Shown: positions 20,701 through 31,720 of the stretch, piece after piece | Position numbering within the stretch: position 1 is the stretch's first letter | Layout of the letters: every line of letters starts with the position of its first letter | Assembly: GCA_963921825.1 (NCBI GenBank) | Contig: OY997596.1 | Location: 34,897,932-34,961,931, forward strand | DNA length: 64,000 nt | Reading direction: 5' to 3' | Source: Erodium maritimum | Lineage: Eukaryota; Streptophyta; Magnoliopsida; Geraniales; Geraniaceae | Position numbers and translations under genes: made by a program | The notes under the pieces: generated by a model | Databases searched by the model: none | What the model was told of the DNA's origin: nothing | The model's input: only the letters and a program-made list of their open reading frames with translations

Positions 20701-21584
20701 TGGTTTCATTTGAAACGGGTTGTAAATTTTGAACTTGTTTTCAAAACCTCGGACCAACGTCAATTAGGTGGGTAGAGTTATGGAGTCTAAGTCGTGTACT
20801 CGGTGATGCAAGCTAAAGACTTTGATGCATAGAGTGAGAACGACTCGAGTCTTACTGTTTTCAATGGTTGTTTAAATTTGAACCTTTTTATTACAACGGT
20901 TACATCGCTTAAGTGGTGTCCTTACCCTTTGAACTGTCAGTCACAGTGATCGGTGAAACCGAACGGTTGAGATCGGTATTGGATTAACGAGCAATGATCA
21001 ACCCGCTGTGTATTAATTATTGAATAACTTATCTGTTAAAGGTGTTACTACCGTGTTGGCCGGTTTAAGTTTGTTAAGGTTGGACGGTTAATTGATTGAG
21101 GTATTGATGAGGTTGGAGATTGGTTTCATTGGAGTGTTACTGTTGGATTGGTGATGGACCGGAGGGGGAACTTTTGAAAGGAGTAAAACTCGAGTATTCT
21201 TGCACCCTCTTTGATTGTGTGTGTATTTTACAGAGCATGAGAACTCTTTGTATTGAATAACTTGTGAAAATTGATTGGTAAATGTCCCGTTTAAACGGAG
21301 GGTTAGTGGAAAATACGAATAGGTCATGCCGAATTTTCTGTAAAGCTGGATTGGTTGTACTATCATAGTTGACTCAGGGGTGCCACTGTAGTCAAATGTG
21401 ATGGTTGGATGTCAAGTGGTTACAACAAGGTTCGGGGACGCCTGAATCGAGTTGTAACGATGCGAGATCGACTTGATTATTTTGATTGAAGATAAGGAAT
21501 TTGGGAAAAGAGAAAGGCTTGATAAAAGGATTAAGGACTTGTTTCCAAACTGTTTGCTACGTGCTTGAAACCCTAGTTATGGGT
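20701..21584 (+). other. gypsy 5' leader, first part
   Basis: Non-coding leader between primer site and gag. It is nearly identical to 38288-39171 after the second LTR. Many stops in all frames. The copia insertion interrupts it at 21590. Confidence 0.85.
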
Positions 21585-21589
21585 GTGTT

Positions 21590-23276
21590 TGTTAGTCTTA
21601 GTGCCCATAGTTCAATCCTAAATGTCCAAATGTATATATCATCGTTAGCAATAAAATTAAAGCGGCTCTATATTACTTATGTGTTGGAGTAATATATCGA
21701 TGTGTGCTCTGATCTATGCCCACCATGCGAATAGAACCATAGATCGAGATAGATCACACTCGATGGGTCCCTAGTCAACAAAGCTTCACTAGAAGCGACT
21801 AGTATGAAAGATGGCTCTTTATGGCTTACGTTCTGTTAGTCATTGGAATGGGATTCCGGAGTCTGATCATAGATATCATGTGGGACATGATATTGGACGA
21901 CCCGCCCTGAATATGTGCCATAGATTAAGTCATGAACATATTCAGTGTCGTAGCTTGTCATGTATCCTTAGAACAAGGATTCTTTGTGATCGCTATGTAG
22001 TCAACAACTGAGTTTGACCTGAGCCTAACGTTGTCCGTAACAGAGCTTCCATAACGGCCAGGATTGGCTTGGGGACGGGCTACATGAGTGACACGAAAGG
22101 CGGCTAAGGGATTTATCCCTCATACTGAGGTATGGGAAAGATATCGGTTCTCGGCCGCTTGATCGAGAGTGACTGAAAGAATAGCATGACCATGCACATG
22201 ATACTGGGTATCATATCTTCAGTCATCTCACATATCAAGGAACGGTGATTGAGAATAATAAGGATGACGGCTCTATGCCTTATCTCAATCAGGATATCGG
22301 ACATAAAAGGATAATGACAGGGATGACGGAAAGGTTAGAATCGACAGGGTCGATTCGTTATGCAGTGTCAGGCAATACTAAAGTCTCGTTAGTTGCCACT
22401 TAAATAGGATCAAGTAAAATGGGATTTTACGTTGATCTATTGACATGCATAAACCTAGGGGTCACACCGGAGGATGAAACTCATTGACACATTTATGGAG
22501 AATGGCCAAAAGGGAGTTGTCTCGGGACATGACCAAAACTGGGTTTTGGGTCATGTGCTCGTACGTGAATAGGACTTTACGGATCGAGACAAGGCTTGGA
22601 GTCTTGGGATTGATCGCGTCGGATAATGTTGGACATTTCCGGTATGGAAGGCTTGGAGGCGATGAGCGAATCACAGGACCTCGTTAGAAATGGCCACGGG
22701 CCATGTTCCAAGAGGCCCATGAAAGGCCCATGCAACCAAGGCCCATGGAACTAATTAATCAAGTCTTGATTAATTAGTACTAAGTAAGGAAGACAAGGAT
22801 TAAGGTGTTGGTGATTCACCACCTAACCCAATCTTGTCTTGCCATACTTGTCCTATTTACACCTTACTTGACACCATACTTGTCCCATGCCTTTAGTTGG
22901 ACAAGTATGGGTTTTGTTATGTTTAAGTCATCTTTTTTCAACATAACAAACACAAGACAAGAATAGGAAACACATTTTCTCTCCCTCTTCCATGGCCATT
23001 TCGGGTTTGGCTAATTTCCTCTTCCATTTTTGTGTTCTTGAGTCCTCAAAGAGAAGAACTACGTGGCTTTGATTCCCATGTGGATACGTAGGCGTCTTGG
23101 AGACTCAAGCCAATCATTCGTTAACCGGTGTTCTTGTTTTGGTAAGAGATAGTGCTGAATTTTTCTCTTGTGAATCCATTCTTTGTTAGTTGTTTCATGG
23201 TTTTAATCGTCTCTTGGTTTTCATTGATTTTCCGCTGCGAGTTGGTTCATCTCCAACCCTACCTCGAGACCCAACA
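21590..23276 (+). repeat. copia 5' LTR
   Basis: Begins TGTTAGTCTTAG and ends GAGACCCAACA, 1687 bp. Differences from the 3' LTR are isolated substitutions such as aagcttcact versus aagcttaact. Short TIR-like TG..CA ends are intact. Confidence 0.97.
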
Positions 23277-23277
23277 G

Positions 23278-23290
23278 TGGTATCAGAGCC
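23278..23290 (+). other. copia primer binding site
   Basis: tggtatcagagcc begins one base after the 5' LTR. It is complementary to initiator tRNA-Met. Confidence 0.93.
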
Positions 23291-24834
23291 GTGCTACCTT
23301 CGGGATTCACAAGACGGTGTTCAAAGTTTCGGTTTTGCTTGAAAGTTTCGTTTTTGGCATGTTGTTTTGCTAAATTGATTGATAACATGTTTTAAATTCT
23401 TGTTCATGGATTTAATGCATGTAAAATGAATTTTTGAAAATTATTTCAAATCTGGAAATTTTGAAAAAAAAATTGATTTTTCGGGTCTCGGGAGCGGGAC
23501 TCTCGGGGAGCCGAAACCGGGACCGAACGGGGCTCCGTTGGACTGAGCTAGGCCAAGCATGACTATTGGATGGTTGATATGCCAAGGCTAAACCGTTTTG
23601 TTAGTTATGACGAGTTTGGAACCGTCATGACGAACTCGAAGATCAAATGTTCAAAAGTTTCATTTTTGAACGGTTTCGATAAACCGAGCATCAAAAAAAT
23701 TTCGAAACTTGGCTATTAATTAAAACCGGAAAATAACATGATGTTTGATAACATGCTTGTTTGATAAAACGATATGTGATGTGATGTTGGTATGGTGTAC
23801 ATAATAGCCCCGAGCTCGATATAATTATTTATCGCTTTTCACGGCCTGCGAGCCGTTAGAGTTAGCGTGTAATTATTCTTTCAAGGTGTGGTCGTCGAAC
23901 CACTTGTTTGTAATATTTATTTATTCCCGACCTGCGAGTCGTGTATTAAATTGTAATATTTTACTCAAGACGAAGAAAGGGCGAAAAGGTCATTTGGTGG
24001 CTTTTCGGGTGTTGGCATCAGCTTGGAGTCGGTGGAGCTCAAGAAGCTAGTGGGAGTTAGTTTAGGGGGCTATTATGTGCACATTTATCGCTTTATGCTT
24101 GGTGTAGTTTACGCATGATTAATTCTATGTGTTTTAGAATTGCATGCTTAACTTTATTTACCGAGCATATCACCTCACATGCAAAGATAAAATTGGAATT
24201 TTAATCCTTGTGTGTGAACCCATAGAACCGTCATTGCATTGGATGTAGTTGACGGGTTCAAAGGAAGAATTACATTGGATGTAATTTGAGGCATCATTGC
24301 ATTTGGAATGTAGTTGATGTGCTCATCGCATCTAGGATGTGCCAAAGTTTTGAACACAACTGGACAAGTAAAAGCGGGTCATGTCCGATACCTCCCAATC
24401 ATCAACACCTTACTACCTCCCCGTCCTATGGGTGTCGTGCGCATTAGCGGAGCATCCATGGGGAAGCGGGGTAGTAGGTTTGGACGACATATGTGGGTGT
24501 CGTGCGCATTAGCGGAGCACCTACATAGTGACGAGCCATAGTTTAAAATTGGTGGACCCGACTATGATTCTCAGCCTGAGGTTGAGCTAGGGTAACAGAT
24601 AGGGTAAGTCGTGTACATAAGTACATACCCTAGCCAAGAGTCACATTGGATGTGATTGGATGGAGTCCTACCTACATAGCTCTATTAAGTGGTGAGCATT
24701 AGTTCAGCTTAATCGAGTGAATCAAGGATCTTGGTTTCAGATTCTAAAGTTTTAGAATCGATTGTTGGTGTTTAAGCTTGATCTTCATAAAATTTATTCA
24801 GTTTACTGATTGAATTTTATCTGTTGTAGATCAA
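23291..24834 (+). other. copia leader, non-coding
   Basis: About 1.5 kb between primer site and gag with no coding pattern. At 24225-24340 small direct repeats of a tgcattggatgtagttgac type recur, and at 24430-24520 a gggtgtcgtgcgcattagcg motif occurs twice about 65 bases apart. Nothing else recognised. Confidence 0.7.
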
Positions 24835-25195
24835 ATGGCAAATTCAGCGAACATTAATAGTTTGTCATTAAAAACCATTCTTGACAGGGTCAAACTAAAT
24901 GGGACAAACTATTTGGACTGGTACAGAATTTTGAGGATAGTCCTCAAGTCTGAACGCAAAGAATATGTCCTTGACAAGGCTGTCTCTAAGACCATATCAG
25001 AGTTACATGAAGTGTCATTAACTGCTGAGAAGAATATATCAGAGATCTAGGATCCAAGGATATTCTGATGGTCAACAAGGGAATTGGAAGTGGCAAGGGC
25101 GGGGCCCATGCGCACTTGGCAGGAAAGATGAGACACATGAGAATGTCTGCTTCTACTGCCAATAGCCTGGTCATTGGAACCGGGATTACAGGAAG
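24835..25195 (+). pseudogene. copia gag, deleted
   Basis: The ATG at 24835 opens a 71-codon frame with the typical copia gag start: KLNGTNYLDWYRILRIVLK and EYVLD. After residue 71 the frame ends and most of the capsid is missing. At 25140-25190 a zinc-knuckle remnant follows (CFYC, a stop, then GHWNRDY), with the last Cys of the C-C-H-C pattern changed to Tyr. The protein cannot make a normal particle. Confidence 0.85.
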
Positions 25196-25200
25196 TTCAC

Positions 25201-25344
25201 GGCTGATCTGAAGAAGGGCAGTGGGACTGCGCCTTCATCAAATAGCGTGGATGATCTGAAGAAGGGCAGTAGGACTGCGCCTTCATCAGGAAACCTGGAT
25301 GATCTAAGGAAGGGCGGTGGGACCGTGCCTTCATCTGGTATTAA
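25201..25344 (+). repeat. 54-bp coding minisatellite, three units
   Basis: Three in-frame units encode variants of DLKKGSGTAPSSN between the zinc knuckle and protease. Unit starts are near 25204, 25249 and 25297; the units differ by a few substitutions and one short indel. A function as a flexible linker is only a guess. Confidence 0.75.
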
Positions 25345-26700
25345 CTCTATAGAGCTACATCTCTCTACTTCCAAAGATTCATGGGTATTAGATACCAGGA
25401 CTGAATCTCACACATGCACTTATATATGGTGGCTGAAAGTAGGAGAGGTTTGGAAAGCACGAAGTGGAACTCAGAGTTGTGGCAACTGTTGTAGGATCCA
25501 TGAGTCTTTCTTTGCCAAGAGGCCTTGTCTTAGTACTGTATAATGTATATTGCATACCTACTTTTAGTAGAAATATTATATCTGTATCCGTGTTTGACAA
25601 GGAAGGATATAATGTTAATATTGGAAATGGAGTTTTCAATGTTCTATGCAATGATATGTTGTACTGACTTGGTTGGAGGATTGTACATATTAGATATGGG
25701 TAACAATGCCTCAAGTTCTATATATTCCGTTAATACCAAGAAGTCTAAATCCAACGATTTAAACCTAACTCTGTTAAGGCACTATCATTTAGGTCGCATA
25801 AACAAGAAGCACCTATCAGCACTTCAGAAGTGCGGACTTTCAGGTTCATTCGAATTCCATTCGATCGATAGGTGCAAGGTTTGTTTGATGGGCAAAATGA
25901 CTAAAGTGCCCTTTTATCGATCGCGATGAAAGGGCGGGTGAATTATTGGGGCGGATACACTCGAATGTGTGTAGACCAATAAGTTCACTTGTCAGGAGGG
26001 GTTTTAGCTACTTTATCACATTTACTGATGATTATAGTAAATATGGTTATGTCTATTCGCTGAGACATAAGTCTGAAGCATTTGATAAATTCAAAGAGTT
26101 TAAGACTAAAGTAGAAAACCAGCTCGACAAAGGTATTAAGGCACTTCGATTGGATCGAGGTGGGCTATACTTGACCACAGAGTTATTAGATCATCTAAAA
26201 GAGAATGGGATCCTTTTGGAATGGACTCCTCCTGGGACACTGTAGATGAAAGGTGTAGCCAAACGGAGAAATCGGACATTGTTAGACAATGATCCGTTCC
26301 ATTATTAGTTGGACTGATCTCTCAATCTCTTTCTGGGATTATGCTCTAGAGACGATCGCATTCATAGTGAATCGGGCTTCGACGAAGGGTGTGGAAGGGA
26401 TACTATTTTTAAATGGTACGGGATGATGCCCGCTTTGTCCTTCCTAAAGATTTGTGGTTGCGAGGCTTATGTGAAACATTTGGTTTCGACTAAGCTCGAA
26501 CCAAGATCTGAGATATGCACCTTCGTGTGGTATCCCAAAGCAACAAAGGGATACTACTTCTACAATCCCAGTGAGAACATGGTGTTCGTCGCATGGGGTG
26601 GGGTCTTTATGAAAAAAGAGTTTTGTTTCCAAAGACGTCATTGGGAGGACTGTGCATCTCGAAGAAATTCAGGATGGTACAGATCTGTCTAAACCAATTG
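25345..26700 (+). pseudogene. copia protease and integrase, inactive
   Basis: The protease site reads WVLDTRTESH at about 25380, with Arg replacing the Gly of the required DTG. The integrase pre-domain follows (HYHLGRINKKHL, CKVCLMGK, at 25770-25910), then the core at 25946-26245: IHSNVCRP, where the first catalytic Asp is normally found as HSDVCGP, so Asp is replaced by Asn; FTDDYSKYGYVY; and LDRGGLYL, with an altered second-Asp region. The C-terminal integrase part is at 26430-26640 (GCEAYVKH, FVWYPKATKGY). Stops and frame changes occur at about 25553, 25929 and 26245. Confidence 0.88.
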
Positions 26701-26780
26701 GCAACCCAGTAGAAAGGAGCCAGAGATTGTCGTAGAGTAAGAACCAATTCCTGTTACAATTCCGGAAGGTCCAAGGCGAT

Positions 26781-27710
26781 TTGAAAGGATCAATCTTCCA
26801 CTTCCAATATATGGTATCCGGAGGTGACAATGAAGTCATGGTGGATCACGATGATCCAGCCACCTTTCAGGAAGTCGCGGATGGGCCCAACTCCGAGTTA
26901 TGGCTGGGAGCCATGAGGGAGGAAATGCAATCCATGTCGGACAACCGAGTTTGGGAACCGGTTGATCCCATCAATGGTGTGAGGACCATCGGATGCAAAT
27001 GGATCTTCAAGGTGAAGATGGACATGGACGGAAACCCTCTGACCTACAAAGCTCAACTGGTGGCGAAAGGTTATAGGCATGGATTGACTATGAGGAAACC
27101 TTCTCCTTAGTGGCTATGGTCAAAATCGATCCAAATTCTTCTTGACATAACTGCGTATTATAATTACGAGATATGGCAAGTGGATGTCAAAACCGCTTTC
27201 CTAAATGGAAATTTGACTGAGTACGTTTTTATGTCTCGGCCCAAAGGTTTTGACGATCCGAAGAATAAAGGAAAGATTTATAAGTTGTTGAAATCCATTT
27301 ATGGATTGAAACAAACTTCTCGGAGTTGGATCCTTCGTTTTGATGAAGCTGTAATTGGATTTGGCTTAATCAAGAACGAGGATGAATCTTGCGTTTATAA
27401 GAAGGCTAGTGGGAGCAAGATTACCTTTCTGGTTCTCATTGAAAACGACATCCCAACCTTGCACGAGACTAAAGCTTGGTTGAGGAAGTGTTTTTCAATA
27501 AATGACTTAGGCGATGCTTCTTATATCTTAGGGATTAAGATATGTAGAGATCGCACCAAGAGGGTCTTGGATTTAAGTCAGGGAACCTATGTGAACAAGG
27601 CATTGAGTAGGTTCTTAATGCTCGATTCAAAAAAATACTCTTACCCACTAGTCAAGGCATTTATCTCAGCAAGACTCGGTGTCCTAAGACAGCTGATGAG
27701 CTGAAAATGA
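26781..27710 (+). pseudogene. copia reverse transcriptase, active-site box missing
   Basis: 26860-27110 carries ELWLGAMREEMQSM, VGCKWIFKVK-like GCKWIFKVKMD and the KAQLVAKGY segment. A frame break follows. 27180-27704 carries DVKTAFLNGNL (catalytic Asp present) and IYKLLKSIYGLKQTSRSW. The YVDD box expected after FLVL is absent: the next residues are IENDIP, as if about seven residues were removed in frame. The enzyme cannot be active. Downstream SYILGIKI and LSQGTYVNK mark the thumb/connection. Confidence 0.9.
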
Positions 27711-28300
27711 TGATGAGAATCCTATGCGCCTAGGGGCATGATCGATCATATATGCCATGACATGTATGAGACCGGACGTCTCGTAAGCCTTATGTTGTAC
27801 CAGTAGACATCATTCTAACCCGTGGGAAAGATGATGCTGAACTAGTCGTCGAAGGATGAGTAGACGCTAGTTTTCCAAGACAAATCCAGATGACTTAAGA
27901 AGTCAGTCAGGATATGTGTTTACGCTGAATGGCAGAGCTTTAGCTGGGAGAGCGTAAAGCAAGATATAATTGCCGAATCTACGATAGAGGCCAAGTACAT
28001 GGATGCTACAGAGGCAGCTAAGGAGGCTATGTGGATTTGGAAATTCATGGCAGGCCTGGGTGTAATTAAAAACCCATCCAGCCCGGTGAATCCATTTTGC
28101 GACAACACAAGGGCCATTGCGCAAGCTAAAAGCCCAGATCGCATAACAAATCCAAACATGTACTACGGCGTATCCACCTCATCAGAGAAATACTGAACTG
28201 AGGTGAAGTGAAGATAACATATATTGCAACAGATGATAACATAGCCAACTCTTTGACTAAGGCAGTGTCACTGCCTGAACATGTTAGACATGTAAAGTCG
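27711..28300 (+). pseudogene. copia RNase H remnant
   Basis: Fragments in several frames: a Tyr-Met-Asp segment after EAKY at about 27992 (normally EAEY), AAKEAMWIWKFM, CDNTRAIAQAK at 28095-28130, and LPEHVRHVKSMG near the 3' end. These follow the order of copia RNase H. Multiple stops between 27700 and 27990 and after 28196 break it. Confidence 0.82.
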
Positions 28301-28332
28301 ATGGGGGACATATTGGAGTTTAGATTGGAACT

Positions 28333-28348
28333 AAGGCAAGTGGGAGAT
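28333..28348 (+). other. copia polypurine tract
   Basis: aaggcaagtgggagat lies directly before the 3' LTR and is a typical copia plus-strand primer sequence. Confidence 0.9.
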
Positions 28349-30035
28349 TGTTAGTCTTAGTGCCCATAGTTCAATCCTAAATGTCCAAATGTATATATCA
28401 TCGTTAGCAATAAAATTAAAGCGGCTCTATATTACTTATGTGTTGGAGTAATATATCGATGTGTGCTCTGATCTATGCCCACCATGCGAATAGAACCATA
28501 GATCGAGATAGATCACACTCGATGGGTCCCTAGTCAACAAAGCTTAACTAGAAGCGACTAGTATGAAAGATGGCTCTTTATGGCATACGTTCTGTTAGTC
28601 ATTGGAATGGGATTCCGGAGTCTGATCATAGATATCATGTGGGACATGATATTGGACGACCCGCCCTGAATATGTGCCATAGATTAAGTCATGAACATAT
28701 TCAGTGTCGTAGCTTGTCATGTATCCTTAGACCAAGGTTTCTTTGTGATCGCTATGTAGTCAACAACTGAGTTTGACCTGAGCCTAACGTTGTCCGTAAC
28801 AGGGCTTCCATAACGGCCAGGATTGGCTTGGGGACGGGCTACATGAGTGACACGAAAGGCGGCTAAGGGATTTATCCCTCATACTGAGGCATGGGAAAGA
28901 TATCGGTTCTCGGCCGCTTGATCGAGAGTGACTGAAAGAATAGCATGGCCATGCACATGATACTGGGTATCATATCTTCAGTCATCTCACATATCAAGGA
29001 ACGGTGATTGAGAATAATAAGGATGACGGCTCTATGCCTTATCTCAATCAGGATATCGGACATAAAAGGATAATGACAGGGATGACAGAAAGGTTAGAAT
29101 CGACAGGGTCGATTCGTTATGCAGTGTCAGGCAATACTAAAGTCTCGTTAGTTGCCACTTAAATAGGATCAAGTAAAATGGGATTTTACGTTGATCTATT
29201 GACATGCATAAACCTAAGGTTCACACCGGAGGATGAAACTCATTGACACATTTATGGAGAATGGCCAAAAGGGAGTTGTCTCGGGACATGACCAAAACTG
29301 GGTTTTGGGTCATGTGCTCGTACGTGAATAGGAATTTACGGATCGAGACAAGGCTTGGAGTCTTGGGATTGATCGCGTCGGATAATGTTGGACATTTCCG
29401 GTATGGAAGGCTTGGAGGCGATGAGCGAATCACGGGACCTCGTTAGAAATGGCCACGGGCCATGTTCCAAGAGGCCCATGAAAGGCCCATGCAACCAAGG
29501 CCCATGGAACTAATTAATCAAGTCTTGATTAATTAGTACTAAGTAAGCAAGACAAGGATTAAGGTGTTGGTGATTCACCACCTAACCCAATCTTGTCTTG
29601 CCATACTTGTCCTATTTACACCTTACTTGACACCATACTTGTCCCATGCCTTTAGTTGGACAAGTATGGGTTTTGTTATGTTTAAGTCATCTTTTTTCAA
29701 CATAACAAACACAAGACAAGAATAGGAAACACATTTTCTCTCCCTCTTCCATGGCCATTTCGGGTTTGGCTAGTTTCCTCCTCCATTTTTGTGTTCTTGA
29801 GTCCTCAAAGAGAAGAACTACGTGGATTTGATTCCCATGTGGATACGTAGGTGTCTTGGAGACTCAAGCCAATCATTCGTTAACCGGTGTTCTTGTTTTG
29901 GTAAGAGATAGTGCTGAATTTTTCTCTTGTGAATCCATTCTTTGTTAGTTGTTTCATGGTTTTAATCGTCTCTTGGTTTTCATTGATTTTCCGCTGCGAG
30001 TTGGTTCATCTCCAACCCTACCTCGAGACCCAACA
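28349..30035 (+). repeat. copia 3' LTR
   Basis: Same 1687-bp length and ends as the 5' LTR, with about 18 substitutions by eye (roughly 1 percent). It is followed by the second gtgtt and then by the continuation of the gypsy leader. Confidence 0.97.
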
Positions 30036-30280
30036 GTGTTTGTGTGTGAACTTTGCCTCCTGTGGGAGTTGGTTGCATTACTTGATTGTTGTGTGAGACG
30101 CACGATGTGCGGACTTCTTTGTCTATATACGTACTATATACGACTTATATACTTACCCGTGATCCAATTAGGATCCGTTGAGACGAACGAGAACGTCCAT
30201 TTTGCTTAAACCGTCTCAGTTGTGTTAAACTGAGTTGAACCGTACGTGCTACTGCATCAATCTTTCGTGATGTCTCATGT

Positions 30281-31690
30281 TTACGTCCCGAAAGGTACCA
30301 GGAGTCGCCCAGTCAGTCACCAGCGGTTGGACTGGCAGGGGCAGCTAGCGCCCAGGGTGCTGCTCCCACAGAGCACTAGAGCTTTGAGGATGGACCATCA
30401 GTGTCACTAGTGAGAAATACTCCAGTCGCAGAGCCGATTCAGGCTACCCCTATTGATGAGGTAGTACGCGCAGTACTGGTAGCACTCAGTGCTCAGTAAG
30501 AGGCCGCAACACCAGCGTCAGAGCCCGTGCCTAGCACTGAGGCAGTCTCCGTCGAGAGGCCAGGACAGATGGATAGCTACACGGCCCGGGCGCTTCGTGA
30601 TTTCTGTCGTTTGGGTACACCGACTTTTTCTGGGAGTGCTGACTCCGAGGCAGTAGTTTTATGGTTGGAGCGGATCACTCGCAACCTTGACACGTCTGGC
30701 ATTTCTGAGGGACGTCTGAGAGTCTCCTTCTCCACCTTCCAGCTTTAGGGTGAGGCTTTTTACTGGTGGCAGTCTGTGCAGACCAGAGTTGGCAAGGATT
30801 TTGAGCTTTTCAGTCGACTGTTCTTGGAGCAGTACTTTCCGCGGTCAGTTCGAGATGATAGATGCCAGCAGTTCATGGATCTGCGGAAGAGGGGGATGAC
30901 GATATCTGAGTATGCGGCGAGGTTCTTATCCCTATCCCGCTTCGCACCCGAGATGGTGCAGACTGAGGACAGTCGCTACAGACGGTTCAAGCGTGGACTC
31001 CTCCCTGCTATTGCATATCGTATTATTGTTCTGAGGATAGAGGTGTACTCTACTCTGGTAGACCAGGCCTTGGCAGTGGAGAGGCATTTTCGAGAGACCG
31101 CCAGAGAGCGTGATATCAGGCCGAGACCGAGTGGTTTCCTCAGGCCATCAGAGAGGCGTGATGCTAGACGAGAGAGGACTTCTGGGTACTTCCAGCCACA
31201 GTTTTAGCAGAGTGGTATGCGCAGAGGAGCAGCAGTGGCATCAGTTGGGCCTGCTCCGCTGACACAATTCTGCCCTATATGCAGACAGTAGGGACACTTG
31301 GCCCGAGACTGCCCGAGGAGAAGAGGACTCGCAGAGCGACAGATGGATCGTCCATAGATGTTTGGGGAGAGGCAGCGTGTTGAGGATCATATTTTTTACC
31401 AATTCGGCCGTCAGGGGCACATTGCTTTCGCTTGTCCCGATCGGGTTGGAGCTGCACCTCCACCGAGGCCCCAGCAGGCACAGCCGCGTCAGGCACCTCC
31501 CGGCCGACCACGACTGGCACTGCAGTAGAGAGCTCTACGTCAGGCGGTGGGAGCGGTAGCCCCGAGACACTAGGCTAGGCCTCAACAGCAGGTGTCACTA
31601 CCACCACCTCCGAGAGGAGGACCACCAGCCCGACAGAGCCGAGTTTATGCAGTCACAGATGCTAGAGCTGAGGGATAGTAAGCCGACCAT
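30281..31690 (+). pseudogene. gypsy gag with stops
   Basis: One reading frame from about 30281 to 31690 encodes gag but is interrupted by stops at about 30498, 30746, 31206, 31288, 31358 and others. The capsid region is clear: FCRLGTPTFSGSADS, FYWWQSVQTRVGKDFELF, YFPRSVRDDRCQQFMDL and GMTISEYAARFLSL. The first zinc knuckle retains spacing (CPIC, then GHLARDC) with a stop inside it; the second (YQFGRQGHIAFACP) has lost its Cys pair. Many of the stops are TAG where CAG (Gln) would fit, consistent with C-to-T decay at CNG sites. Length and order match chromovirus gag. Confidence 0.88.
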
Positions 31691-31720
31691 GAGGCTACAC
31701 AGGGTACGTGTTTACTTTTT

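Larger units (their letters stand above)
21590..30035 (+). mobile_element. Ty1/copia retrotransposon, full-length but defective (TSD gtgtt)
   Basis: Two LTRs of exactly 1687 bp (21590-23276 and 28349-30035), primer site at 23278, polypurine tract just before 28349, and a 5-bp duplication gtgtt at 21585-21589 and 30036-30040. The gypsy leader copy at 39172-39176 shows the empty target. The domain order gag, PR, IN, RT, RH (integrase before reverse transcriptase) identifies copia. The coding part has many stops and catalytic losses, yet the LTRs differ at only about 18 positions by my count. Confidence 0.97.

Noticed and set aside
21811-22011. Open frames present in both copia LTRs (e.g. 21811-22011 and 28570-28770)
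   Set aside because: Duplicated because the LTR is duplicated; short, with no domain.
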